Of a stretch of 5,596 nucleotides of DNA, positions 1 through 5,596 are shown in pieces. Positions within the stretch are counted from its first letter, which is position 1, and every line of letters begins with the position of its first letter. Location: contig JACZKN010000029.1 in the NCBI GenBank assembly GCA_014859985.1, positions 1-5,596 of the forward strand. Direction: 5' to 3'. Origin of the DNA: Candidatus Krumholzibacteriia bacterium (GTDB taxonomy: Bacteria; Krumholzibacteriota; Krumholzibacteriia; LZORAL124-64-63). Under the pieces are notes generated by a model. The model made no database searches, had not been told where the DNA came from, and was given only the letters and a program-made list of their open reading frames with translations. The translations under genes were made by a program, and so were the position numbers.

Positions 1-2
1 GT

Positions 3-1769
3 TTCCACCGCGCCCGCCGGGCCGCGGCCGCCGGCGACGGCGATGCCCTGCGGGCCAACCTGGACGCGGCCCTGGCGGCCGCGCCCGGCCGCGCCGACTA
101 CCGCCTGTGGCACAGCCTGGACAAGGTGCGCGGGTTCGACACCACCACGCTGGTGAAGGTCCTGCCCGGCAGCGTGCTGGACCTGCTGGCCTCCCCCATC
201 GCCCGGGCCCGCTACGTCGTGGCCGGGCACCAGGCGGCCCTGCTGGCGGTCGGCTGCTTCTGGACCGTGCTGCTGGCGGCCATGACCGCGGCCTGGTGGC
301 GCCACCTGGCCCACGACCTCTCGGCCAGGGTCTTCCGCGACCGGCGCCACCGCCTGCGCACCTGGCTGCCGTTGCTGGTACCGCTGGTGCTGCTGGCCTG
401 CAAGCCGGGCTGGTTCGGCTTCCTGGCGGCCATGTCCCTGCCCCTGCTGGTGCTGACCCGCGGGCGCGAGCGCGTCCTTCTGGGCGCCACCTGGGCCCTG
501 GCGGCGCTGCTGGTCTTCCCGTCCTGGCCGGTGCTGCGTCTGGCCGTGCCGGCGCTGGATCCGGACAGCGAGGTCACCCTGCTGGACCGGGCCGGCCAGC
601 TGCCGCCGGACGCCGCCACCATCGCCACCTTGCGCGAGCGCCTGGACGGCACCACCGACCCCGCCCGGCAGGACCGGCTGACGGTGGTGCTGGCCGTGCA
701 GGAGGCCCGCCGCGGGCGCTACACCGCCAGCAACGAGCTGTTCGCCCAGGTGCTGAAGCGCGACCCGCAGAACTTCCCCGCCCTGGTGGGCACCGCCAAC
801 AACATCTACTTCCTCGGCCGGCTCGAGGAGGCCGTCGCCCGCTACGAGGCGGCGGCCAGGACCAATCCGACCCGGGGCGAGATCCCCTACAACCTGGCCC
901 AGGTCTACTTCAAGAAGCTGTTCGTGCCCGAGGCCACCGCGGCCCTCGACCGCTCGCGTGCGCTGGGCTACGTGGCGCCGGCCGGGGTGCAGGACGAGCG
1001 CAGCGGGAGCTACGCCGCCGTGGTCTACCCGGGCCTGACCAACCGCGCCCTCGCCGAGGCCTGCCGGGCCGAAGCCGCCCTCTACCCGCCGCTCGTGACC
1101 GTCGCCTCCTGGCGGAAGGTGCTGGGCGTGCCGCCGGCGCCCCTGCTGGCCCTGGTCGGCGTGCCCTTCCTGGCGGCCCTGCTGGTGATCGGCACCTCGC
1201 GCCGGCAGCAGGACCCCCGCGAGTGCGAGAACTGCGGCGTGCCCCTGTGCCACGGCTGCTGCAAGGTGCGCGACAGCGCCTGGCTGTGCCCGGCCTGCGG
1301 CGAGACCGCCGACCGCGCCCGCAGCAGCATGATCCTGGCCACGCTGCTGAAGAACCGCAGCCGCGACGAGGGCATGGCCCGCGGCGCGCGGGTGATCCGC
1401 CTGGGCCGCCTCGTGCCGGGAGCCGGCCACCTGGTCACCGGCCGCGTGGGCGCCGCCTGGTTCCGGGTGGCCCTGGTGGCGGCCGGCTGGTCGCTGCTGT
1501 GCGCCGGCTGGAGCTTCGACCCGGCGGCCGACTGGTCCACGCCCGGCCTCCTGCTGGACGCCGAAACGGTGGACCCGCGGTGGCTGCCGCTGCCGGCCGC
1601 CCAATGGGAAGGCTGGACCGGCCTGCCCACCCTGGGCGGGATCGCCCTGATCGCCCTGGCCTGGCTGATCGCCATGCTGGACGGGCCCGGCCTGCGCCGC
1701 GGCCTGCACGACCGTCATTCCCTGGCCCCGCTCGCCGGTCGCGGCGACGCGGCGGCCGACGCCCGCTAG
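3..1769 (+). CDS. TPR-repeat, multi-spanning membrane protein with zinc-ribbon-like Cys cluster (5' end missing)
   Basis: The frame is open from the first complete codon at base 3, so the true start lies upstream. A GTG at 126 is internal and has no ribosome site. The visible part is 588 residues, numbered here from base 3. In order: a helical Ala-rich stretch (1-65) that may end a TPR or BatE-like domain; hydrophobic segments near 76-99, 121-134, 137-151 and 158-175; about three TPR-like repeats (225-323, including YNLAQVYFKK); a membrane segment (377-397); a cysteine cluster CX2CX4CX2CCX8CX2C (408-432); a VPGAGHL motif (471-477); and two last membrane segments (486-503, 545-560). Basic residues flank the segments so that the TPR region is predicted outside the inner membrane and the Cys cluster inside. 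TPRs normally bind proteins, so a scaffold or assembly role is inferred. It is followed after 12 bp by the DUF4388 gene, probably in one operon. No specific function is recognised; the gene call itself is secure. Confidence 0.85.
   Translation, partial: FHRARRAAAAGDGDALRANLDAALAAAPGRADYRLWHSLDKVRGFDTTTLVKVLPGSVLDLLASPIARARYVVAGHQAALLAVGCFWTVLLAAMTAAWWRHLAHDLSARVFRDRRHRLRTWLPLLVPLVLLACKPGWFGFLAAMSLPLLVLTRGRERVLLGATWALAALLVFPSWPVLRLAVPALDPDSEVTLLDRAGQLPPDAATIATLRERLDGTTDPARQDRLTVVLAVQEARRGRYTASNELFAQVLKRDPQNFPALVGTANNIYFLGRLEEAVARYEAAARTNPTRGEIPYNLAQVYFKKLFVPEATAALDRSRALGYVAPAGVQDERSGSYAAVVYPGLTNRALAEACRAEAALYPPLVTVASWRKVLGVPPAPLLALVGVPFLAALLVIGTSRRQQDPRECENCGVPLCHGCCKVRDSAWLCPACGETADRARSSMILATLLKNRSRDEGMARGARVIRLGRLVPGAGHLVTGRVGAAWFRVALVAAGWSLLCAGWSFDPAADWSTPGLLLDAETVDPRWLPLPAAQWEGWTGLPTLGGIALIALAWLIAMLDGPGLRRGLHDRHSLAPLAGRGDAAADAR
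1224..1298 (+). other. Zinc-ribbon-like cysteine cluster within the TPR membrane protein
   Basis: Seven cysteines fall within 25 residues, spaced CX2CX4CX2CCX8CX2C (residues 408, 411, 416, 419, 420, 429 and 432 of the partial protein). The CENCG and CPACG knuckles are typical of structural zinc ribbons or small treble-clef/RING-like folds. The cluster lies just after a membrane segment and a basic stretch, so it is predicted to be cytoplasmic. One or two zinc ions, rather than an Fe-S cluster, is the likeliest ligand by family analogy, but this is inference. Confidence 0.6.
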
Positions 1770-1775
1770 AGGAGG
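1770..1775 (+). promoter_or_regulatory. Shine-Dalgarno for the DUF4388 gene
   Basis: AGGAGG begins directly after the TAG stop of the upstream gene (1767-1769) and ends six bases before the ATG at 1782. It is a near-perfect anti-16S match. It fixes the start of the DUF4388 gene and, with the 12-bp gap, supports translation from a shared mRNA. Confidence 0.85.
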
Positions 1776-1781
1776 AACGCG

Positions 1782-2855
1782 ATGGCCCTCGAAGGCCAAC
1801 TCAGCGATTTCAACCTGGCCGAGATCCTCCAGCTGATCTCGACCCAGCAGAAGTCCGGGTTCCTGAACCTGGAGACCACGCGCAACATGGTCTTCATCTT
1901 CGACAAGGGCGAGCTGATCTCCACCCGGGACCGGCGCGACCGCGCCCGCGACCCCCTGGAATCGTTCCTGCGCGCCTACGGCTTCTTCGACGCCGAGCAG
2001 TGGAAGCACATCGAATACGTGCGCGCCAACTCGTCCCTGGACCTGACGGAGATCCTCACCTCCGAAGGCCTGCTGGAGGAGACGGAGCTGGACCGCGTCC
2101 TGCGCTGCACGGCCCAGGAGATGACCGTAGCGGGGATGAAGCTGCGGCGGGGCCGCTACGGCTTCACCCCCACCCAGGGCACGCCCCCCGGGGTGCGCCG
2201 ACCCATCCGCATGGACGTGCAGGGGCTGCTGATGGAGGCGGCGCGGCGCGTGGACGAGGAGCAGCTGCTGCGCGACGCCCTGCCGTCCCAGGCGGCGACC
2301 TTCACCCAGGGCGCCAAGGTGCTGCCGGCCGAGGCGGTGGGCCCCATCGGCCAGCGGATCATGAAGCTGGCATTGGCGGGCCTGAACCTGGGCCAGATCA
2401 TCCGCCAGGGCCGGACCGAGAGCTTCACGGTGCGGGACCTGCTGAAGAACTGGTGCCACGACGGCGTGCTGGTCCAGCACGTGCCCGGCGACGACGCCGA
2501 CACCGGCGAGGAGGAGCACGGCCGCCGCCGCGGCCTGCGCCTGGCCACGGGCCTGCGTTCGGTGCCGCTGACAATCCTGATGCTGGCCCTGATCGGTTCG
2601 GGGGTGTGGGCCCGCTGGTTCGCCATGCCCCCGGCGCCGCCGCACCCGGGCATCGCCCTGCGCGAGGCCCAGCTGCGGGCCGAGGTGGTCGAGGCCGCCC
2701 GCCTGTACCGCTACGACAAGGGCGAATGGCCCGCCGGCCTGACCGACCTGGTGCGCACCGGGCTGCTGGAGGCCGCCACGGCGCTGACGGTCGAGGACCT
2801 GGGTTGGCACTATCAGCTGGATGCCGCGGCCGACCGTTTCACCCTCGGCTCCTGA
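1782..2855 (+). CDS. DUF4388 (PATAN-like) protein with one membrane segment and a pseudopilin-like C-terminal domain
   Basis: The product is 357 residues, and its ATG is supported by a strong AGGAGG six bases upstream. Residues 1-100 carry the DUF4388 signature: GQLSDFNLAEILQLIS, then KSGFLNLE, then VFIFDKGELIST. The region to about 160 continues in the style of this family. Residues 185-235 (IGQRIMKLALAGLNLGQII onward) resemble the small winged-helix-like unit that often follows DUF4388. An acidic linker (about 236-243) and a basic stretch (RRRGLRLATGLR) precede a single hydrophobic segment at 260-280, which predicts cytoplasmic N-terminus and external C-terminus. Residues 287-357 (EAARLYRYDKGEWPAGLTDLV) look like the globular end of type II secretion or type IV pseudopilins. 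DUF4388/PATAN domains serve in signalling and protein interaction; no enzymatic motif is visible. The gene is probably co-transcribed with the TPR membrane protein upstream, and a joint envelope role is inferred. Domain assignment is firm for DUF4388 and tentative for the C-terminus. Confidence 0.9.
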   Translation: MALEGQLSDFNLAEILQLISTQQKSGFLNLETTRNMVFIFDKGELISTRDRRDRARDPLESFLRAYGFFDAEQWKHIEYVRANSSLDLTEILTSEGLLEETELDRVLRCTAQEMTVAGMKLRRGRYGFTPTQGTPPGVRRPIRMDVQGLLMEAARRVDEEQLLRDALPSQAATFTQGAKVLPAEAVGPIGQRIMKLALAGLNLGQIIRQGRTESFTVRDLLKNWCHDGVLVQHVPGDDADTGEEEHGRRRGLRLATGLRSVPLTILMLALIGSGVWARWFAMPPAPPHPGIALREAQLRAEVVEAARLYRYDKGEWPAGLTDLVRTGLLEAATALTVEDLGWHYQLDAAADRFTLGS

Positions 2856-2991
2856 CCCCCGCCCCGGCCGCCCGCAGCGGGGATTTGCCCCGGACGCCTC
2901 CACCTGCTTTCATATCCTTCGCCCCGCGACCGCCCCGGCGGCGCGTACCGTCCCGTCCGTCCCGGCCCCCGCGGCCCCGAGCGAGCCCGCC
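2856..2991. other. Intergenic spacer with possible 3' end of the operon and possible promoter for the aminotransferase
   Basis: This 136-bp gap between two same-strand genes holds no convincing gene. The aminotransferase frame stays open back to 2821, but the extra residues are low-complexity Pro/Ala and overlap the end of the DUF4388 gene. It contains the small hairpin at 2878-2892. It also has the only AT-richer patch nearby, around 2907-2919 (TGCTTTCATATCCTT), which could be a -10 region, with TTGCCC at 2885-2890 as a poor -35; the spacing and match are weak. The remainder is a C-rich, purine-poor tract with GTCCC repeats (2950-2963). The gap suggests the aminotransferase has its own transcription start, without proving it. 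Confidence 0.4.
2878..2892 (+). terminator. Small hairpin downstream of the DUF4388 gene, weak terminator candidate
   Basis: CGGGG and CCCCG form a perfect 5-bp GC stem around the loop ATTTG, 22 bases after the DUF4388 stop. There is no U-tract behind it, so a classic intrinsic terminator is not supported. In DNA of this composition short GC stems arise often by chance. Confidence 0.2.
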
Positions 2992-4200
2992 ATGATCCGT
3001 GAACCCTTCCTGGTCCCCTGTGCCGAGCCGGTGGCCAAGCTGCCCCCCTACGTGTTCGCCACCACCTTCAAGTGGAAGGAGGAGGCCCTGGCCGCGGGCC
3101 GCGACGTCGTCGACCTGGGCGTCGGCAACCCCGACGGCAGGCCCGACCCGGCCGTGGTGGCCGAACTGGTGCGCGCCGCCCGTGACCCCGCCGCCAACTG
3201 CCACGGCTACTCCACCTTCAAGGGCCACCCGACGCTGCGGCGGGCCATCGCCGCCTTCTACGCGCGGCGCTTCGGCGTGGACCTGGACCCGGAGACCGAG
3301 ACGCTGCCCCTGATCGGCTCCAAGGAGGGGCTGGCCAACCTGATGCGGGCCTACCTGGAACGGGGCGACACCCTCATCCTGCCCACGCCCTGCTATCCCG
3401 CCTATTTCGGCGCGGCGCGCCTGTGCGGGGCGGAGATCTTCGAGGCGCCCCTGCGCCCGGAGCACGGCTTCGTGCTGCGGTTCGCGGACATCCCCGCCGA
3501 CGTGGCCCGGCAGGCGAAGATGCTGGTGGTGAACTACCCCAACAATCCCACCGGCGGGGTGGCGGACCTGGACTTCTACCGGGAGGCCGTGGCCTGGTGC
3601 CGCGAGCACCGGGTGCTGCTGGTCAGCGACATCGCCTACAGCGAGCTGGGCTTCGACCCCGACACGCCGCCGCCGAGCGTGCTGCAGGTGCCGGGGGCCG
3701 CGGCTGTGGCCGTCGAGTTCCAGAGCCTGTCCAAGAGCCACAACATGGCGGGCTGGCGCACGGGCTTCGCCGCGGGCGGGGCCGAGCCGATCGCCACCCT
3801 CGGCCGGGTCAAGAGCATGGTGGACTTCTCCCTCTTCGGGGCGGTGCAGCTGGCGGCCGCGGCGGCGCTGACGGGCGACCAGCAGGTGTGCGCCGACAAC
3901 CGGGCCCTGTACCGCCGCCGGCGGGACCTGATGGTCGCGGGCTACCGCGCCCTGGGCTGGGACGTGCCCTCGCCGCCGGCCACCATGTACATCTGGGCGC
4001 CGGTGCCGCGGGCCTGGGCCGGGGACGACTTCGCCTTCGTCAGGGAGGTCTTCGAGCGGACCGGCGTGCTGCTCTCGCCGGGCAGCGCCTTCGGGCGCCA
4101 CGGCGCGGGCTGGTGCCGCACCTCGCTGGTGGCGGACGACGCGGGGATCGCCAAGGTGCTGCGGAAGCTGGCGGACGCGGGGCTGGACTGGACGGCCTGA
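2992..4200 (+). CDS. PLP-dependent aminotransferase, AlaC / LL-diaminopimelate aminotransferase-like
   Basis: The product is 402 residues, a normal length for a cytosolic fold-type I aminotransferase. The order of motifs follows E. coli AlaC closely: LPPYVF near the N-terminus, GNPDG (45-49), HGYSTFKG with Tyr73, GSKEGL (109-114) at the cofactor phosphate site, aromatic Tyr135 in the position that stacks on PLP, NNPTGG with Asn185, SDIAYSEL with Asp213 and Tyr216, the Schiff-base lysine Lys248 in SLSKSHNMAGWRTGF, and Arg376 for the substrate carboxylate. The likely reaction is transfer of an amino group between alanine or a related amino acid and 2-oxoglutarate; relatives make LL-diaminopimelate for lysine and cell wall synthesis. 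Sequence alone does not separate these. The ATG at 2992 gives 18 residues before PPYVF, as expected for AlaC; a start at 2821 would overlap the previous gene. No good Shine-Dalgarno precedes it. It converges on the peptidase gene. Confidence 0.93.
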   Translation: MIREPFLVPCAEPVAKLPPYVFATTFKWKEEALAAGRDVVDLGVGNPDGRPDPAVVAELVRAARDPAANCHGYSTFKGHPTLRRAIAAFYARRFGVDLDPETETLPLIGSKEGLANLMRAYLERGDTLILPTPCYPAYFGAARLCGAEIFEAPLRPEHGFVLRFADIPADVARQAKMLVVNYPNNPTGGVADLDFYREAVAWCREHRVLLVSDIAYSELGFDPDTPPPSVLQVPGAAAVAVEFQSLSKSHNMAGWRTGFAAGGAEPIATLGRVKSMVDFSLFGAVQLAAAAALTGDQQVCADNRALYRRRRDLMVAGYRALGWDVPSPPATMYIWAPVPRAWAGDDFAFVREVFERTGVLLSPGSAFGRHGAGWCRTSLVADDAGIAKVLRKLADAGLDWTA

Positions 4201-4215
4201 CGCGGGCCGGCCGCG
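4201..4215. terminator. Short palindromic hairpin between convergent genes, weak bidirectional terminator candidate
   Basis: CGCGG and CCGCG pair as a perfect 5-bp stem around GCCGG, immediately after the aminotransferase TGA. An overlapping palindrome GGCCGGCC lies at 4205-4212. It sits in the 18-bp gap between two convergent genes, where a shared terminator would be expected. It has no U-tract on either side, so the support is positional only. Confidence 0.25.
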
Positions 4216-4218
4216 CCG

Positions 4219-5586
4219 CTAGTCCTCGCCGTCGATGAAGCCCTCGACGAAGCCGTCGTCGTCCTCGTCCAGGACGGTGCCGGGCGCGGGGCCGTGGGTC
4301 GCGACCAGCAGGGCGTCGGGGTCGAACCAGGTGCGGGCGCAGCGCATGATGGTGTCGGCGGTCACGCCGTCCACCTCGTCCACCAGCTCGGATACCGGCA
4401 CGAAGCGCCCGTAGTAGATCTCGTTGCGCGCCGCCCGGTGCATCTGGTTGAGCACGCCCTCGAGGCTGAAGATGAGCTGGGACTTGATCTGCGCCTGGTT
4501 GTTGCGCAGCTCGTCCGGGCCCAGGCCGTCGCGCAGCAGCTGCGCGTACTCGCGGCGGATGACGTCCTCCAGCCGCGCCATCTTGTCCGGCGAGCAGGAG
4601 CCGGAGCAGCTGACCAGCCCGATGTCCCGCCCCATGTCGCTGTAGGTGTAGACGGTGTAGGCCAGGCCCTCCCGTTCGCGCACCGCCTGGAAGATGCGGC
4701 TGCTCATGCCCCCGCCCAGCAGGTTGCCCAGCAGGAAGATGGGGATGCGGTCCGGGTGGACGAACGGCACTGCCAGGTTGCCCAGCTCGTAGTAGGTCTG
4801 GATGACCGGGCTGGTCAGCTGCAGGCGGAACGGGTCGGGGCCGTCCAGGTCGGCGTCGATGAAGGCCGCCGCCCGCGCCGACGGCTCAGGCACCGCGACC
4901 ACCGGCACCGGCGAGGGCGCCGGCACTTCCGAGAACAGGTCGATCACCGTTTCGCGGAACGAGTCCAGCAGGGAGCCGGTCATGCTGCCGGCCATGGCGA
5001 TCACCAGGTTGGGACCGGCGAACAGCCGCCGGTGCTCCCGGTGCAGCACCTCCGGGTCGAAGGAGCGCACCGCCGCGGGGCTGCCCAGGATGGGCCGGCC
5101 GCGGGCGTGGCCACCGTACAGGCGCGCGGCGAAGGCGTCGTGCAGGCGGTCCTCGGGGGTGTCCAGGGCCTCCTGGATCTCCTCGACCACGACATCCTGC
5201 TCCAGGGCCGTCAGCAGGGGATCGAAGGCGGGCCGCAGCAGCATGTCGGCCAGGGCCTCGACCGCGGGCGTGAAGTACTCGGGCAGGACCTTGACCGTGA
5301 ACGCCACCATGTCCTTGGTGGTGAAGGCGTCGACGGTGGCGCCGAGGCTGTCGAAGAGGACGGCGATCTCCAGGGCGCTGCGGGTGGTCGAGCCCTTGAA
5401 GACCATGTGCTCCAGGAAATGGGAGACGCCGCCCAGGCCCGCGGGTTCGTCCTGGCTGCCGGTGCGCAGCCAGACGCCGAAGGTGACCGCGTGGGCGGAC
5501 GCCACCGGCACGCTGAGCAGGACCGCCCCGCCGGGCAGGACTTCCCGGCGGGGCGGCACCTCGTGCCTGTAGGGATCGAGGTTCAT
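4219..5586 (-). CDS. M16 family (pitrilysin-type) zinc peptidase, processing-protease-like
   Basis: The product is 455 residues, slightly longer than the roughly 420 usual for single M16 processing-protease units. The inverted zinc motif HFLEH is at 56-60 (His56 and His60 bind zinc, Glu59 is the catalytic base). The third ligand is Glu135 or Glu136 in VVVEEIQ, about 75 residues later as in mitochondrial processing peptidase beta. GRPILGS (163-169) completes the first half. The second half carries LLGGGMSSRIFQ (289-300) and REGLAYTVYTY (305-315), the conserved substrate-binding region of active subunits. No signal peptide is seen, so a cytoplasmic peptidase is expected. A Pro-rich linker (about 221-235) and an acidic tail (EDDDGFVEGFIDGED) account for extra length. 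All catalytic residues are present, so it should be active alone as a homodimer or homo-oligomer. Physiological substrates of such bacterial enzymes are mostly unknown. In many bacteria this gene lies next to pnp; that flank is outside the window. Confidence 0.94.
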   Translation of the reverse strand: MNLDPYRHEVPPRREVLPGGAVLLSVPVASAHAVTFGVWLRTGSQDEPAGLGGVSHFLEHMVFKGSTTRSALEIAVLFDSLGATVDAFTTKDMVAFTVKVLPEYFTPAVEALADMLLRPAFDPLLTALEQDVVVEEIQEALDTPEDRLHDAFAARLYGGHARGRPILGSPAAVRSFDPEVLHREHRRLFAGPNLVIAMAGSMTGSLLDSFRETVIDLFSEVPAPSPVPVVAVPEPSARAAAFIDADLDGPDPFRLQLTSPVIQTYYELGNLAVPFVHPDRIPIFLLGNLLGGGMSSRIFQAVREREGLAYTVYTYSDMGRDIGLVSCSGSCSPDKMARLEDVIRREYAQLLRDGLGPDELRNNQAQIKSQLIFSLEGVLNQMHRAARNEIYYGRFVPVSELVDEVDGVTADTIMRCARTWFDPDALLVATHGPAPGTVLDEDDDGFVEGFIDGED

Positions 5587-5589
5587 CGG

Positions 5590-5594
5590 CCTCC
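5590..5594 (-). promoter_or_regulatory. Shine-Dalgarno for the M16 peptidase
   Basis: On the minus strand GGAGG lies three bases before the ATG (5586-5584). The spacing is shorter than ideal, and the frame remains open to the window edge (codons for Arg, Arg, Pro), so an upstream start cannot be excluded. The ATG fits the usual distance of about 55 residues to HxxEH in this family and is preferred. Confidence 0.6.
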
Positions 5595-5596
5595 GC

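Noticed and set aside
126..128. GTG start of the TPR membrane protein at 126
   Set aside because: The same frame is open to the window edge, the residues before it continue the helical domain, and there is no Shine-Dalgarno ahead of it.
2821..2991. 57-residue N-terminal extension of the aminotransferase from an ATG at 2821
   Set aside because: It overlaps the end of the DUF4388 gene, is Pro/Ala-rich without family similarity, and would place the conserved LPPYVF far too deep in the protein.
107..2995. 962-residue open frame on the + strand, frame 2, spanning the first two genes
   Set aside because: Its product is almost only Arg, Pro, Gly and Ala with no domain. It overlaps two genes with recognisable domains in another frame, and long stop-free shadow frames are expected at this GC content.
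2839..4101. 420-residue open frame antisense to the aminotransferase
   Set aside because: It lies opposite a gene with all catalytic motifs, its composition is Gly/Arg/Val/His-rich without motifs, and it has no ribosome site that I can see.
3423..4238. 271-residue + strand frame inside the aminotransferase
   Set aside because: It is a frame-shifted shadow of the aminotransferase with low-complexity Gly/Arg/Ala composition.
4802..5572. 256-residue + strand frame opposite the M16 peptidase
   Set aside because: It is Ser/Arg-rich antisense translation of a clearly functional peptidase gene, with no motif.
1..5596. Search for CRISPR repeats, insertion sequences, tRNA genes, riboswitches and long direct or inverted repeats
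   Set aside because: None was seen; only short GC palindromes at chance level and two weak hairpins in the gaps.

Overview
The window is very GC-rich throughout, with coding frames dominated by Ala, Arg, Gly, Pro and Leu and with G/C at most third codon positions. Four genes cover almost all of it. The protein types are a TPR/zinc-ribbon membrane protein, a DUF4388 (PATAN-like) protein, an AlaC/DapL-type aminotransferase and a pitrilysin-family (M16) peptidase. Together with the composition they suggest a high-GC Gram-negative bacterium of the kind seen in the former Deltaproteobacteria (Myxococcota, Desulfobacterota) or FCB-related candidate phyla. The phylum cannot be fixed from this sequence, and there is no rRNA, tRNA or other clear taxonomic marker.

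Layout. Positions 3-1769 (+) hold the 3' part of a large multi-spanning membrane protein with TPR repeats and a seven-cysteine zinc-ribbon-like cluster; its start lies before the window. Twelve bases later, behind a strong Shine-Dalgarno, 1782-2855 (+) encodes a DUF4388 protein with one membrane segment and a pseudopilin-like C-terminal domain. These two almost certainly form one operon and are the least characterised part of the window. A 136-bp spacer (2856-2991) holds a small hairpin and the window's only AT-richer patch. Then comes a complete class I/II PLP-dependent aminotransferase closely resembling E. coli AlaC (2992-4200, +). It is followed, 18 bp away and convergent, by a complete M16 zinc peptidase (4219-5586, -), whose Shine-Dalgarno sits in the last bases of the window.

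How they fit together. The first two genes look like a paired envelope module. The positive-inside rule places the TPR domain of the first protein and the pilin-like domain of the second on the same outer face of the inner membrane. The Cys cluster and the DUF4388 domains fall on the cytoplasmic face. The aminotransferase and the peptidase look like ordinary housekeeping genes with no evident link to this pair. No mobile element, CRISPR array, RNA gene, pseudogene or origin was seen, and long open frames on other strands and frames are GC-driven shadows.
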